A stretch of DNA of 64,000 bases. It comes from Bowmanella denitrificans. GTDB lineage: Bacteria; Pseudomonadota; Gammaproteobacteria; Enterobacterales; Alteromonadaceae. The stretch spans positions 62,001-126,000 of the forward strand of contig NZ_PEBU01000002.1 in the NCBI RefSeq assembly GCF_002887595.1. The letters run 5' to 3'. Under the pieces are notes generated by a model. The model saw only the letters and a program-made list of their open reading frames with translations, had not been told where the DNA came from and made no database searches. Position 1 is the stretch's first letter. Each line of letters starts with the position of its first letter. Shown here in pieces: positions 8,212 to 16,665 of the stretch. The position numbers and the translations under genes are program-made.

Positions 8212-8589
8212 ATGAACTCAAACCGCTTAGAACAGGGTCTGCAAAAACTGCATGAAATTGACGGTGAAGCCGGGCAGGCGGTTATCAATAGTCTGCAACA
8301 CATCAGCCCGGATCTGGCCCGGCTGACCATCGAATTCCCCTTTGCTGATGTATATTCCCGCCCGGGCCTGGACCTCAGAGCGCGGGAAATTGCTACGGTA
8401 GCCGCGTTAACGGCATTGGGGCACTGTGCACCTCAACTTAAAGTCCACTTAAACGCGGCGTTGAATGTGGGTTGCAGTGAAGAAGAGATTAAGGAAGTGA
8501 TTATTCAGATGGCCGTGTATGCCGGCTTCCCGGCCTCGCTCAATGCCATGTTTGCCTTTGCCGAGGTGCTTGAAAGACGCGCTGATTGA
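8212..8589 (+). CDS. carboxymuconolactone decarboxylase (CMD) family protein
   Basis: A 125-residue all-helical protein with the CMD core: RAREIATVAALTALGHCAPQ, LKVHLNAALNVGCSEEEI and EVIIQMAVYAGFPASLNAMF. The redox CxxC of AhpD is absent; a Cys-x5-His remains instead, as in gamma-CMD-like proteins. The true substrate is unknown. An AAGGAG precedes the ATG. The preceding MerR gene and MerR-type promoter suggest induction by a small reactive molecule. MerR next to a CMD gene is a known gene pairing. Confidence 0.88.
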   Translation: MNSNRLEQGLQKLHEIDGEAGQAVINSLQHISPDLARLTIEFPFADVYSRPGLDLRAREIATVAALTALGHCAPQLKVHLNAALNVGCSEEEIKEVIIQMAVYAGFPASLNAMFAFAEVLERRAD

Positions 8590-8647
8590 TGGGCTTTGGC
8601 CAATGCCGACAGCATTGTTAACAATGCTTCTGGTTAGCGGGCAACTC

Positions 8648-8695
8648 AGGGGCTGTGCTTGAACTAAGTCTATACTAGCAAGATAAACAGCCCCT
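8648..8695. repeat. 48-bp repeat with AGGGGCTG/CAGCCCCT ends, copy A
   Basis: The 48-bp unit starts AGGGGCTG and ends CAGCCCCT (8-bp inverted ends). 41 of 48 positions are identical to the copy at 31343-31390. Its right end also resembles the right end of the inverted-repeat element at 42651-42916. It lies in the 381-bp gap after the CMD gene, 19 bp downstream of a perfect 18-bp palindrome (AGCATTGTTAACAATGCT, 8611-8628). It looks like a non-autonomous mobile element remnant. Confidence 0.7.
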
Positions 8696-8812
8696 GGTGC
8701 GCTAACACTCAGTGTTTAAAAATAGAAAAACTCAATAATGTCTCTCGCACAGGCGCTGAGTTCGCCAAGATAATGCCCTGAAACTTCCGTGAAACCCCTT
8801 CCTTATCTTATC

Positions 8813-8854
8813 TGTTCGGTCAGTGTTCGCACAGGCTGTCAAACTGTTCGCACA
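8813..8854 (+). promoter_or_regulatory. phased TGTTCG repeats, candidate enhancer-binding site
   Basis: TGTTCG occurs at 8813, 8824 and 8845, offsets of 11 and 21 bp, so all three are on one face of the helix. The last two extend to TGTTCGCACA, a TGTnCGnACA semi-palindrome. A related TCGCACAGG is at 8745. The block lies about 70-115 bp upstream of the expected start of the sigma-54 promoter at 8899-8915, the usual place for an upstream activating sequence. The likely binder is the response regulator at 13914-15275. Confidence 0.6.
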
Positions 8855-8898
8855 CCCGTGAAGAGTTAAAAAATCAAATAAATACAATTGGTTATATT

Positions 8899-8915
8899 TT
8901 GGCATGCTACGTGCT
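8899..8915 (+). promoter_or_regulatory. sigma-54 promoter of the ABC export cluster
   Basis: TTGGCATGCTACGTGCT fits the -24/-12 consensus: GG (8901-8902) and GC (8913-8914) are separated by exactly 10 bases, with TTGGCA and TGCT flanks. It lies 55 bp before the ATG of the adaptor gene. A sigma-54 activator is encoded at the end of the same cluster, which makes the call stronger than the motif alone. Confidence 0.75.
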
Positions 8916-8970
8916 GAACAAAACCGGTAACGGGTCCGCAAAGCGATAGCGGCAAGGAGTGAAGGATAAA

Positions 8971-10242
8971 ATGTTAAGAGATACCTCAGGACAAGACAGA
9001 GTGATTCAGCCCAAGGGTGTGAAGCGAAAATGGTTAATTGTCGGTGTGGTGACAGTGGCTTGTGCTGCGGCACTGGTCGTCACTGGTCCGGCTTTGAGCA
9101 GCCTGTTTGGCGCCGATATGACGGTGGCTCGTGAGCGAGTGCGCTTTGCGGTGGTGGAGCAGGGCGATATGCAACGTGATATATCCGTGCAAGGGCGGAT
9201 TGTGGCGTCCAACAGTCCGACGTTGTATGCCCGCTCCGGCGGCATAGTGTCACTGTATATCAAGGCTGGCGACAGTGTAGAGCAAGGCCAGTTGCTGGCC
9301 AGTGTTGACAGCCCGGAGCTGGATAACAACTACGCTCAGGAATTGGCAGTACTGGAACAACTGAAGATTGAAGTGGGCCGTTATCAGATCCAGATGAAGA
9401 CCGATATTCTCAACAACCGTCAGGCCATTGAGGTATCTGCAGTGAATCTGGAAGCTGCACAGGTGAATAAACACAGAGCCGAAATCAGTATCCGCGATGC
9501 GTTGATAAGCCAGCGGGAATTTGAGGAAAAAGTATCGGAGTTCAAGAAAGCCGAACTTGCCCATAAACATGCCCAGCAGCAGTTTGAACTGGACAAAGAA
9601 AGCATGGAGTTTGAGCTAAAAGGTAAGGAGTCACAACTGGCTCGTCAGCAGTTTGTGGTGGACAACCTCAAACGCCAGGTGGATGAGCTGCAACTGCTGG
9701 CACCGGCGTCCGGCATTATTGGCAGCGTCAATGTCCGGGAAAAAGACAGTGTGGCGGCCAATAGCCCCTTGATCACCCTGATTGATTTAAGTGCTTTTGA
9801 AGTGGAAGTGTCGATTCCTGAAAACTATGCCGACGACTTAGGGGTTGGGCTTAGCAGTGAAATCAGCCTGAACGGCCAGCAATTTGCCGGCGAAGTAGTG
9901 GCAATTTCCCCGGAGGTGAATAACGGACAGGTAGTAGGGCGTATTCGTTTTGTCGGCGATAGTATTGCCAATCTGCGTCAGAACCAGCGGGTCAGCGCGC
10001 GGATCTTAATAGAATCCCGGCAAAATGTGGTGAAAGTGCGCCGCGGTGCGTTTGTGGAGTCTGGTGGTGGCAGGGTGACCTATTTGGTCAATGGTGATGT
10101 GGCGGTGCGTCATGGCATTGAGATTGGGGCACGCAGCCTGGCGGAAGTAGAAGTGCTGTCAGGTTTAAAACCTGGCGACGAAATTATCATTTCCAGTCTC
10201 GAAGAATTTAACCAGCAGCAACAGATTTATCTGGCTAACTAA
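8971..10242 (+). CDS. MacA-like periplasmic adaptor (membrane fusion protein)
   Basis: A 423-residue adaptor with an N-terminal membrane anchor (residues about 21-41, LIVGVVTVACAAALVVTGPA). A lipoyl-like half follows (GGIVSLYIKAGDSVEQGQLL), then a coiled-coil hairpin over about 120 residues, a second lipoyl half (PASGIIGSVNVREKDSVAAN) and beta-barrel/membrane-proximal domains. It should bridge the inner-membrane ABC permeases to an outer-membrane channel encoded elsewhere. The ATG at 8971 with GAAGGA upstream is preferred to a GTG at 8959. It is the first gene after the sigma-54 promoter and is followed in 24 bp by the ATPase gene. Confidence 0.9.
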   Translation: MLRDTSGQDRVIQPKGVKRKWLIVGVVTVACAAALVVTGPALSSLFGADMTVARERVRFAVVEQGDMQRDISVQGRIVASNSPTLYARSGGIVSLYIKAGDSVEQGQLLASVDSPELDNNYAQELAVLEQLKIEVGRYQIQMKTDILNNRQAIEVSAVNLEAAQVNKHRAEISIRDALISQREFEEKVSEFKKAELAHKHAQQQFELDKESMEFELKGKESQLARQQFVVDNLKRQVDELQLLAPASGIIGSVNVREKDSVAANSPLITLIDLSAFEVEVSIPENYADDLGVGLSSEISLNGQQFAGEVVAISPEVNNGQVVGRIRFVGDSIANLRQNQRVSARILIESRQNVVKVRRGAFVESGGGRVTYLVNGDVAVRHGIEIGARSLAEVEVLSGLKPGDEIIISSLEEFNQQQQIYLAN

Positions 10243-10266
10243 TAAAGAATCATAAGGAATAACAAT

Positions 10267-10968
10267 ATGTTAATAATGAAAGGTGTCAGCAAGATTTTTC
10301 GTACCGATCTGGTGGAAACCCATGCCTTGCGCAATGTTGATCTGCACATCAAAGCCGGTGAGTTTGTCTCTATTACCGGTCCCTCTGGCTCAGGTAAAAC
10401 CACGTTTTTAAATCTGGCGGGCTTGCTGGAGAGCTTTGAAGAAGGGGACTATTTTCTGGACGGCGAGAACGTCAGGGGGCTGTCTGACAATGCCTTATCG
10501 GATTTACGCAACCAGAAGATAGGTTTTATTTTTCAGAGCTTCAACCTCTTGCCTGACTTACCGCTATTCGACAATGTGGATGTTCCCCTGCGTTATCGGG
10601 GCCTGAGTGCCAAAGATCGCAAGCAACGCATCGAGGAAGCGCTGGAGCTGGTGGGCTTGGGTTCCCGTATGAAGCATTTGCCTACCCAACTGTCTGGCGG
10701 CCAACAGCAACGCGTGGCAATTGCCCGGGCCATAGCGGGTAAGCCGCGTTTTTTACTGGCCGACGAGCCCACCGGCAATCTGGACTCGCAAATGGCCCGT
10801 CAGGTGATGGAATTGTTGGAGCAGATTAACCAGCAAGGTACCACCATCGTGATGGTGACGCACGACGATGAACTGGCCCGCCGTGCCGGGCGCAATATTC
10901 AAATCTTCGATGGTCAGGTCAGTGATGTTGACCAGAATCCCAGCGATGCGCTGGTTAAACGCGCCTAG
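10267..10968 (+). CDS. ABC transporter ATPase, MacB/LolD type
   Basis: A 233-residue ATPase. Walker A is [12 protein letters not shown] (residues about 38-49), the Q-loop follows in [10 protein letters not shown], the signature is [14 protein letters not shown], Walker B is [13 protein letters not shown] and the switch His is in MVTHDDELA. The DEPTGNLD sequence and length are typical of ATPases that drive FtsX/MacB-type permeases (mechanotransmission rather than pore transport). An AAGGA is placed before the ATG. Gene order adaptor-ATPase-permease-permease indicates a tripartite exporter with two separate permease chains. Confidence 0.95.
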   Translation: MLIMKGVSKIFRTDLVETHALRNVDLHIKAGEFVSITGPSGSGKTTFLNLAGLLESFEEGDYFLDGENVRGLSDNALSDLRNQKIGFIFQSFNLLPDLPLFDNVDVPLRYRGLSAKDRKQRIEEALELVGLGSRMKHLPTQLSGGQQQRVAIARAIAGKPRFLLADEPTGNLDSQMARQVMELLEQINQQGTTIVMVTHDDELARRAGRNIQIFDGQVSDVDQNPSDALVKRA

Positions 10969-10977
10969 GAGCCCTGC

Positions 10978-12330
10978 ATGTTTGCCTATAACTTTTCCCT
11001 GGCGTTAAGAAGCCTGAAAGAACGCCCTGCCTTGACCTTGCTGATGTTATTGGCCATGTCAGTGGGGCTTGGCCTGTTTGTGACCTTCTATACCTTTGCC
11101 AAGAATGGCTCAGATATTCCCCATGGCGATAAGGCCAGTACTTTATACCTGGTGCAGATGGATAATCGTGAACTCAGTGCTGATAAAATCGACCGGGCAA
11201 TAGACATGCCCGATACCACGTACCGAGATGCGGTGAATCTGTATAACCTGGATATGCCCGCTATACATCAGACCTATGTGATGCGCACCTGGGCGACGTT
11301 GAGTTTTGCAGACAATGAAGTGCGCCCGATGCAGACCCGCGGTGCGGCGACCACGGCTGACTTCTTTACCATGTTTGAGCCGCCATTTTTGTACGGCAGT
11401 GGCTGGCAACTGGCCGCGGATAGCGGCGACAGCCAGGTGGTACTGGGTAAAACCATGAATGACAAATTGTTCGGTGGTATTAACAGTGTTGGCAAACGCC
11501 TGTTACTGAATAATAAGCCGGTGACGGTGGTGGGGGTGCTGGATACCTGGCATCTAAGCTGGCGACTGTATGACCGCGGCTATTATCAGGGCTATCCCCA
11601 CGATTTTTTTGTGCCGGTACAGTATGCATTGAACCACAATCTTACCCGCGATACCCGCTTTGATTGCTGGGAGGCAGACCAGCCGCAAAGCTCGCGCTTC
11701 ACCAACCAGGATCTGGACATTCTGCGGGCATCGGAATGTGGCTGGCTGGCATTCTGGGCAGAGTTACCTGAAGCTGACCCGGCTCAGTACCAGGAAAAGC
11801 TGCATTCCTATATTAATGAACAGAAAGCCTATGGCCGTTTTCCACGTGAGCTTCAAACTTATGTGCTGAACATTGTTGAGCAGATGGATTTTCTCAACGC
11901 TAACTACGGTGAACAAAGCTCGGTGATAATGGCGCTGCTGTTTTATACCGTTTGTTTACTCAATGCCATTGGCATTCTGCTCGCCAAGTTTATACGTCGC
12001 AGTAAAGAAGTCAGTGTACGCCGCGCGCTGGGTGCCAGAAAAAGCGCCATTATCCTTCAGCATACCCTGGAAGTGATGATGCTCGGCCTGGTTAGTGCGG
12101 TTTTCGGGTTATTGATTGCAGTATTGGGCTTAAAGGCCATGGTGCAGATTCGCCTGTGGGCATCAGACTACAATGCTCGCTTGGAAGATGTTATGCCGTA
12201 TTTCCAACTTGACTGGGGCCTGGCCCTTCAAGCCTTTGCCATCAGCGTACTGTGTGCCTTGCTGATCAGTATCTACCCCATCTGGCGTTTGTGCAGTCAG
12301 CCGGTGGCTGGTTATTTGAAATCACAGTAA
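10978..12330 (+). CDS. FtsX/MacB-like ABC permease, chain 1
   Basis: A 450-residue permease with four membrane segments: one near residues 17-37, then a large periplasmic MacB-type core domain to about residue 310, then three C-terminal segments. The FtsX signature near the cytoplasmic loop is RSKEVSVRRALGARKSAIIL. The periplasmic domain likely contacts the adaptor. AGGAG lies before the ATG, 9 bp after the ATPase stop. A second permease follows after a 68-residue protein, suggesting a heterodimer, as in LolC/LolE. Confidence 0.9.
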   Translation: MFAYNFSLALRSLKERPALTLLMLLAMSVGLGLFVTFYTFAKNGSDIPHGDKASTLYLVQMDNRELSADKIDRAIDMPDTTYRDAVNLYNLDMPAIHQTYVMRTWATLSFADNEVRPMQTRGAATTADFFTMFEPPFLYGSGWQLAADSGDSQVVLGKTMNDKLFGGINSVGKRLLLNNKPVTVVGVLDTWHLSWRLYDRGYYQGYPHDFFVPVQYALNHNLTRDTRFDCWEADQPQSSRFTNQDLDILRASECGWLAFWAELPEADPAQYQEKLHSYINEQKAYGRFPRELQTYVLNIVEQMDFLNANYGEQSSVIMALLFYTVCLLNAIGILLAKFIRRSKEVSVRRALGARKSAIILQHTLEVMMLGLVSAVFGLLIAVLGLKAMVQIRLWASDYNARLEDVMPYFQLDWGLALQAFAISVLCALLISIYPIWRLCSQPVAGYLKSQ

Positions 12331-12336
12331 GGACAA

Positions 12337-12543
12337 ATGGCAATGGACAAGGCATTTTCTGACTGGCAGCGAGATTTGTGCATGATAACACTCGGCCTAT
12401 TCATCTTGCTGACGGTGATTGAATGGTGCTGGCAAAGCAATCTGATCGTTCAACTGAATCTTGCCGTGCTGGACTCCTTGTCCCTTGCTGCGACCCCCAT
12501 TAAGGAGCTGGCTGTTTGGCTGCTCCCATTATTAGGAGCCTGA
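12337..12543 (+). CDS. 68-residue single-span membrane protein inside the export operon
   Basis: A small gene wedged between the two permease genes with 6 bp on its left and 2 bp on its right. AAGGA precedes an ATG at 12337 and a second in-frame ATG at 12343. The product has a polar start (FSDWQRDL), one clear membrane span (CMITLGLFILLTVIEWCW) and a second weakly hydrophobic stretch at the C-terminus (ELAVWLLPLLGA). I do not recognise the family. The tight packing argues for a real gene; it could be an accessory subunit. Alternatively it is a chance frame kept open by compact spacing. Confidence 0.6.
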   Translation: MAMDKAFSDWQRDLCMITLGLFILLTVIEWCWQSNLIVQLNLAVLDSLSLAATPIKELAVWLLPLLGA

Positions 12544-12545
12544 TA

Positions 12546-13760
12546 ATGGAAATCCGACCTATATTGCTCAGTCTGAAACAGAACAAATTTATGACGATTG
12601 TAACGGTGCTGCAGGTATCACTGACCATGGCGGTGTTATCCAGTGCCATATTAACCACATTGGTTACTTTAAGAGCCTGGAATATGCCCTCAGGTATTCA
12701 CCATAACAATATTATCCGTATCAACGCCGAGTTTTACGACGATACTCAGGATCTGGGCGCCGCCATGCAACGGGACTTACAGCGGATTAAGGCATTACCT
12801 GGTGTGCAGGATGTTGCCCGTACTTACGCCGTGCCTTTTACTGCTGAGGACGTTGTAGAGCTTTATCAAACTAATGAGGAAAATGCACAGCCTATGCAGA
12901 CAGCAGTGTTTGAAGCAGAAACCAGTTTGTTGGATGTGTTGCAGCTTAAGTTGTTGGATGGTCGTCGGTTATCCTCCGCCGATGAGGTCATTGACGGCAC
13001 AGGAGCAAGCCAGGGGGCTGCGTCTGTAATGGTCAGCGAAGCGTTGGCCAAGGCATTGTTTAACGAGCAAAGCGCGGTTGGTAAAACCCTGTGGCTAAGC
13101 AAGGGCGGCGACCCTGTGCAAGTGGTGGGGGTCTACTCCAATGTGATGACCGGTGAAAGACTCAATGGACGCGGCATGTCCTACCATAGCCTGATTCGGC
13201 CACAGCTGCTGTGGAGTCAGGAAAACGAACCTGAGTACCTGATTCGTGTGGAAGAGGGTCGCGGGGCGGCAATGATCGAAGAACTTGTCAGCCTGTTTTA
13301 TCAGGAGCAGGGACGCTATGTGGGCGCCAGTGAACTGTTGACCCGGGTACAAAAAAGAATGTATGACGGGCGCGGCAGTCGGGCTTTGATCAATCTGGTC
13401 ATTAGTGCGGTTTTGATGCTGATTACTGCGGTGGGGATTGCCGGACTGACATCTTTTCAGGTTAATCAGCGACGTAAACAAATCGGCACCCGCCGGGCTC
13501 TTGGCGCACGCAAATCTGATATTATCCGCTACTTTCTGACCGAAAATACCCTGATCACCTGGTTTGGCTGCCTGCTGGGCGCGCTGGTAACCTTGTTCTT
13601 GATATTCGATTTGTCTAAACGTGATGAAGAGAATTATCTGAATATGGGGGCTATCGGCTTGATAATACTGAGTATGTGGGTAATCAATGCCATCGCCACC
13701 TGGCTACCGGCCCGAAAAGCGGCAAAGATATCGCCCGCCATTGTGACCCGGGGAAATTGA
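12546..13760 (+). CDS. FtsX/MacB-like ABC permease, chain 2
   Basis: A 404-residue permease starting MEIRPILLSLKQNKFMTIVT. The first membrane span is at about residues 18-42, a periplasmic MacB-core domain reaches to about 280, and three C-terminal spans follow. The FtsX loop reads NQRRKQIGTRRALGARKSDI, very like chain 1. AGGAG lies before the ATG, which comes 2 bases after the small gene's stop. The presence of two distinct chains indicates a heteromeric transporter. A long hairpin (13771-13809) follows. Confidence 0.9.
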   Translation: MEIRPILLSLKQNKFMTIVTVLQVSLTMAVLSSAILTTLVTLRAWNMPSGIHHNNIIRINAEFYDDTQDLGAAMQRDLQRIKALPGVQDVARTYAVPFTAEDVVELYQTNEENAQPMQTAVFEAETSLLDVLQLKLLDGRRLSSADEVIDGTGASQGAASVMVSEALAKALFNEQSAVGKTLWLSKGGDPVQVVGVYSNVMTGERLNGRGMSYHSLIRPQLLWSQENEPEYLIRVEEGRGAAMIEELVSLFYQEQGRYVGASELLTRVQKRMYDGRGSRALINLVISAVLMLITAVGIAGLTSFQVNQRRKQIGTRRALGARKSDIIRYFLTENTLITWFGCLLGALVTLFLIFDLSKRDEENYLNMGAIGLIILSMWVINAIATWLPARKAAKISPAIVTRGN

Positions 13761-13770
13761 GTGGCAGAGG

Positions 13771-13809
13771 TAAAGATAGAGAAACGCACTGGGTGTTTCT
13801 TTATCTTTA
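13771..13809 (+). terminator. 17-bp hairpin separating transporter genes from two-component genes
   Basis: An inverted repeat with arms TAAAGATAGAGAAACGC (13771-13787) and its complement (13793-13809) forms a 17-bp stem with two G-T wobbles and a 5-base loop. It begins 10 bases after the second permease stop. No long U-run follows, so it may act as a partial terminator or an RNA-stability element that lowers expression of the regulator genes. Confidence 0.6.
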
Positions 13810-13913
13810 AATGACACCAAGGCGGGAATAGCAAGGACGTGGAAGGACGGTGTATTGTTCTGCCCCCTGTTCTTATTCGAAGTAGCTCTGCCAAGACGGG
13901 GCCTGGAACGACC

Positions 13914-15275
13914 ATGACAACAGCAAAAATACTGATTATTGACGACAACCCGGATATCGCCCAGGCGCTGAAGGTGTTGTTCACTATTAATGGTATGGCC
14001 ACGGAGCAGGCCTTAACCCCGGAACTGGGACTGCAAAAACTGGCTGACGGCGATATTGACCTGGTTATTCAGGATATGAATTTCAGTGCCGACACCACAT
14101 CCGGGCAGGAAGGCGTTGCGCTTTTCCACCGTATTCGCGACATGCATCCTGACTTGCCTATTATTCTAATTACCGCCTGGACCGCGCTTGAAACCGCAAT
14201 AGAACTGGTTAAAGCCGGTGCTGCAGACTACCTGGGCAAACCCTGGGACGATGATAAGTTAATGGTTACGGTGCGTAATTTGCTGAAACTTGGCGCGCTG
14301 CAACGGGCACAAAACGAGCAACGTGGCCATGTGCAGGCGAAAAAACGCCAACTGGAAAGCGAGTTCAACCTTTGTGGTCTTAAGTATCAAAGCCAGTCCA
14401 TGTATGACTTGCTACGTATTACCACCCAAATTGCCCATGCTGAGGTATCCGTTCTGATCACCGGTCCCAATGGCGCAGGAAAAGAGAAAATTGCTGAAAT
14501 AGTGCAGGCCAACTCCAGTTGCAGCCAAGGGCCATTTGTCAAAGTCAATGTCGGCGCTTTACCCAAGGACTTAGTTGAAGCTGAGCTGTTTGGCGCTGAA
14601 GCGGGCGCTTATACCGGTATCAGTAAAAGGCGCACGGGGCGCTTCGAGCTGGCCGATGGTGGGACATTGTTTTTAGATGAGATAGGCAATTTGTCGCTGG
14701 ACGGACAGGCCAAGCTCCTCAGAGTACTGGAAACCGGCGAGTTTGAGCGTATCGGCGGCAGCGACACTATCAGGGTTAAAGTCCGTATTATCAGTGCCAC
14801 CAATACCGACCTGAAAGCGGCCATTGCTGCAGGCAGCTTTCGCGAAGATTTGTACTACCGATTAAACGTGATTGAGCTGGCATTACCCCCCTTAAACCAG
14901 CGCCGTGCCGATATTCTGCCTTTGGCCAGGCATTTTCTGGGGGACAAGCTGCAATTGGCAGCCTGTGCTGCACAGGTACTTAGTCAGTATGATTGGCCGG
15001 GCAATATCCGCCAGTTAAAAAATGTCATGCAAAGAGCATCGCTATTGTGTCAGGACAACCTGGTAAAAGTCGCCGATTTGGGTTTACCGGTGGAGGTGGT
15101 AAAAGCGGCGGTCACATCTGGAGGCAGCGAAACACCGCAACCCGAACCCAGTGCTGAGGATATCAGTCAGGCCATTGAAGAGGCGGGGGGCGTGATGGCT
15201 GATGCGGCCAGAAGTTTGGGCATTAGCCGCAGTGCGCTGTATCGCAGGATGAAGAAGTTTGAACTGGATAACTGA
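13914..15275 (+). CDS. sigma-54-dependent response regulator (NtrC family)
   Basis: A 453-residue activator. The receiver domain (residues 1-120) has acidic pair D10/D11, phosphoacceptor D54 in VIQDMNF and Lys in YLGKPWDD. The AAA+ domain has Walker A GPNGAGKE, Walker B GGTLFLDEIGNL and the sigma-54 contact loop as GAYTGI rather than the usual GAFTGA. The C-terminal Fis-type helix-turn-helix is DAARSLGISRSALYRRMKKF. It overlaps the kinase gene by 17 bases. It probably activates the promoter at 8899-8915. The ATG at 13914 is chosen because upstream codons do not belong to the receiver fold. Confidence 0.94.
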   Translation: MTTAKILIIDDNPDIAQALKVLFTINGMATEQALTPELGLQKLADGDIDLVIQDMNFSADTTSGQEGVALFHRIRDMHPDLPIILITAWTALETAIELVKAGAADYLGKPWDDDKLMVTVRNLLKLGALQRAQNEQRGHVQAKKRQLESEFNLCGLKYQSQSMYDLLRITTQIAHAEVSVLITGPNGAGKEKIAEIVQANSSCSQGPFVKVNVGALPKDLVEAELFGAEAGAYTGISKRRTGRFELADGGTLFLDEIGNLSLDGQAKLLRVLETGEFERIGGSDTIRVKVRIISATNTDLKAAIAAGSFREDLYYRLNVIELALPPLNQRRADILPLARHFLGDKLQLAACAAQVLSQYDWPGNIRQLKNVMQRASLLCQDNLVKVADLGLPVEVVKAAVTSGGSETPQPEPSAEDISQAIEEAGGVMADAARSLGISRSALYRRMKKFELDN

Positions 15276-16590
15276 AAAGTCGCTGTACCGGCGCCTGCTG
15301 CTGGGCTTGCTACCTTATTTGGCTGGGCTGGTATGGTTGTTGGTCTGGCAGTTAAAGGCCGACCATGCCGCATGGCAATGGGTATTAAGTGGCGTTGCTG
15401 CACTGGCGTTGTTGGCGGTGTGGTTAAGGTGGTTGCTATTGCCTTTTAGTCGCAGTGCGCTTGCCATTAAGCATGGCATACTGGCGCTCAAAGACGCCGA
15501 TTTCAGTATCAGTATTCATAACCAGCGTTACCTTGAAATGAGCGAACTGGTGGATGCCTATAACCAACTCACCAAGGTGTTACGCGCCGAGCGAATGACC
15601 TTGAATCAAAGGGAGTTGTTACTGGACAAGGTGATTCAGCATGCGCCACTGGCCATGGTGCTGACCGATCAGCAATATGTGGTGTTTTCCAATACCGCCA
15701 GTCGCGAGCTGTTCAGGCTGAACAGCAAACTGGAGGGTATGCGTTTTGCGGATTTGGTCGACAATCTACCTGCAGCATTAGCCACAGCGTCATTGGAGCG
15801 CCAGGCCGGGCTGGTTAGCTACGTCGAGGATGACCTGGCGCAAGTCTATCAATTGCACTGCCAGCCTTTTCACCTGCACGGCAAGGCCCATCATCTGTAT
15901 CTTTATCAGAACTTAAGCCGGGAAATGTCGCGCAAGGAAAACGAAATGTGGAAGCGACTGATCCGCCTGATCAGTCACGAGCTGAATAATTCCCTGGCAC
16001 CGATACAGTCCCTGACGAAATCTGCCCGTACCATCTTACAGCAGCCCGAGCATCTGACTATGCTTGAGGACATTCTGGATACGATTGGTAGACGCAGTGC
16101 CCATTTGCATCAGTTTATTGAGCGTTACAGCAATTATGCACGCCTGCCGCCACCGAGCCGACGTGAGGTGGTGATAACGGATTTTTACCAGCATTTGCTG
16201 ACTCTGCTGGGTATTCAAGGCGAACTTGAATGCATCAGTCAACACGGTTGGTTTGACCCGGCGCAGATTGAGCAGGTGATGTTAAATCTGGTGAAAAACG
16301 CGCGGGAATCCGGTTCTGATGTGAAAGAGCTGGGATTTGAGCTGCGACAGCATGGTCAGCAAATCAGTTTCTCGGTATATGACCGGGGGCCGGGTATGAC
16401 AGCATCTCAGCTTAGTCAGGCACTTCTGCCTTTTTACACCACTAAATCCAGTGGCAGCGGTATCGGCTTAACCTTATGTAACGAAATTATCAGTGCACAC
16501 CAGGGCAAATTGCGTTTATATAACCGCGATCATGGTGGCTTATGTGTTTCTTTTACTTTGCCGGTTCGCGCTCATTCAGTAGCAGATTGA
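15259..16590 (+). CDS. membrane sensor histidine kinase, partner of the sigma-54 regulator
   Basis: A 443-residue kinase. Two adjacent membrane spans occupy residues about 11-60 with almost no periplasmic loop, so it likely senses within the membrane or cytoplasm. A linker and a PAS-like domain follow (QHAPLAMVLTDQQYVVFSNT). The H-box is RLISHELNNSLAPIQSL, the N-box NLVKNARESG, G1 is YDRGPGM and G2 GSGIGLTLC. The H-box with ELNNSLAPI is the NtrB/NtrY-like type that pairs with sigma-54 regulators. The start appears to be TTG at 15259, overlapping the regulator gene, so translation is coupled. Confidence 0.9.
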   Translation: MNWITEKSLYRRLLLGLLPYLAGLVWLLVWQLKADHAAWQWVLSGVAALALLAVWLRWLLLPFSRSALAIKHGILALKDADFSISIHNQRYLEMSELVDAYNQLTKVLRAERMTLNQRELLLDKVIQHAPLAMVLTDQQYVVFSNTASRELFRLNSKLEGMRFADLVDNLPAALATASLERQAGLVSYVEDDLAQVYQLHCQPFHLHGKAHHLYLYQNLSREMSRKENEMWKRLIRLISHELNNSLAPIQSLTKSARTILQQPEHLTMLEDILDTIGRRSAHLHQFIERYSNYARLPPPSRREVVITDFYQHLLTLLGIQGELECISQHGWFDPAQIEQVMLNLVKNARESGSDVKELGFELRQHGQQISFSVYDRGPGMTASQLSQALLPFYTTKSSGSGIGLTLCNEIISAHQGKLRLYNRDHGGLCVSFTLPVRAHSVAD

Positions 16591-16665
16591 GAGATTAGAG
16601 ATGTAATGGGTAGGATTTCACCTGCTTATTCGGCCTCCCTATTTGTTTAGCATAAGGAAGTATCA

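Noticed and set aside
8732-9073. 113-codon minus-strand frame over the exporter promoter
   Set aside because: It covers the sigma-54 promoter, upstream repeats and the start of the adaptor gene; no ribosome site.
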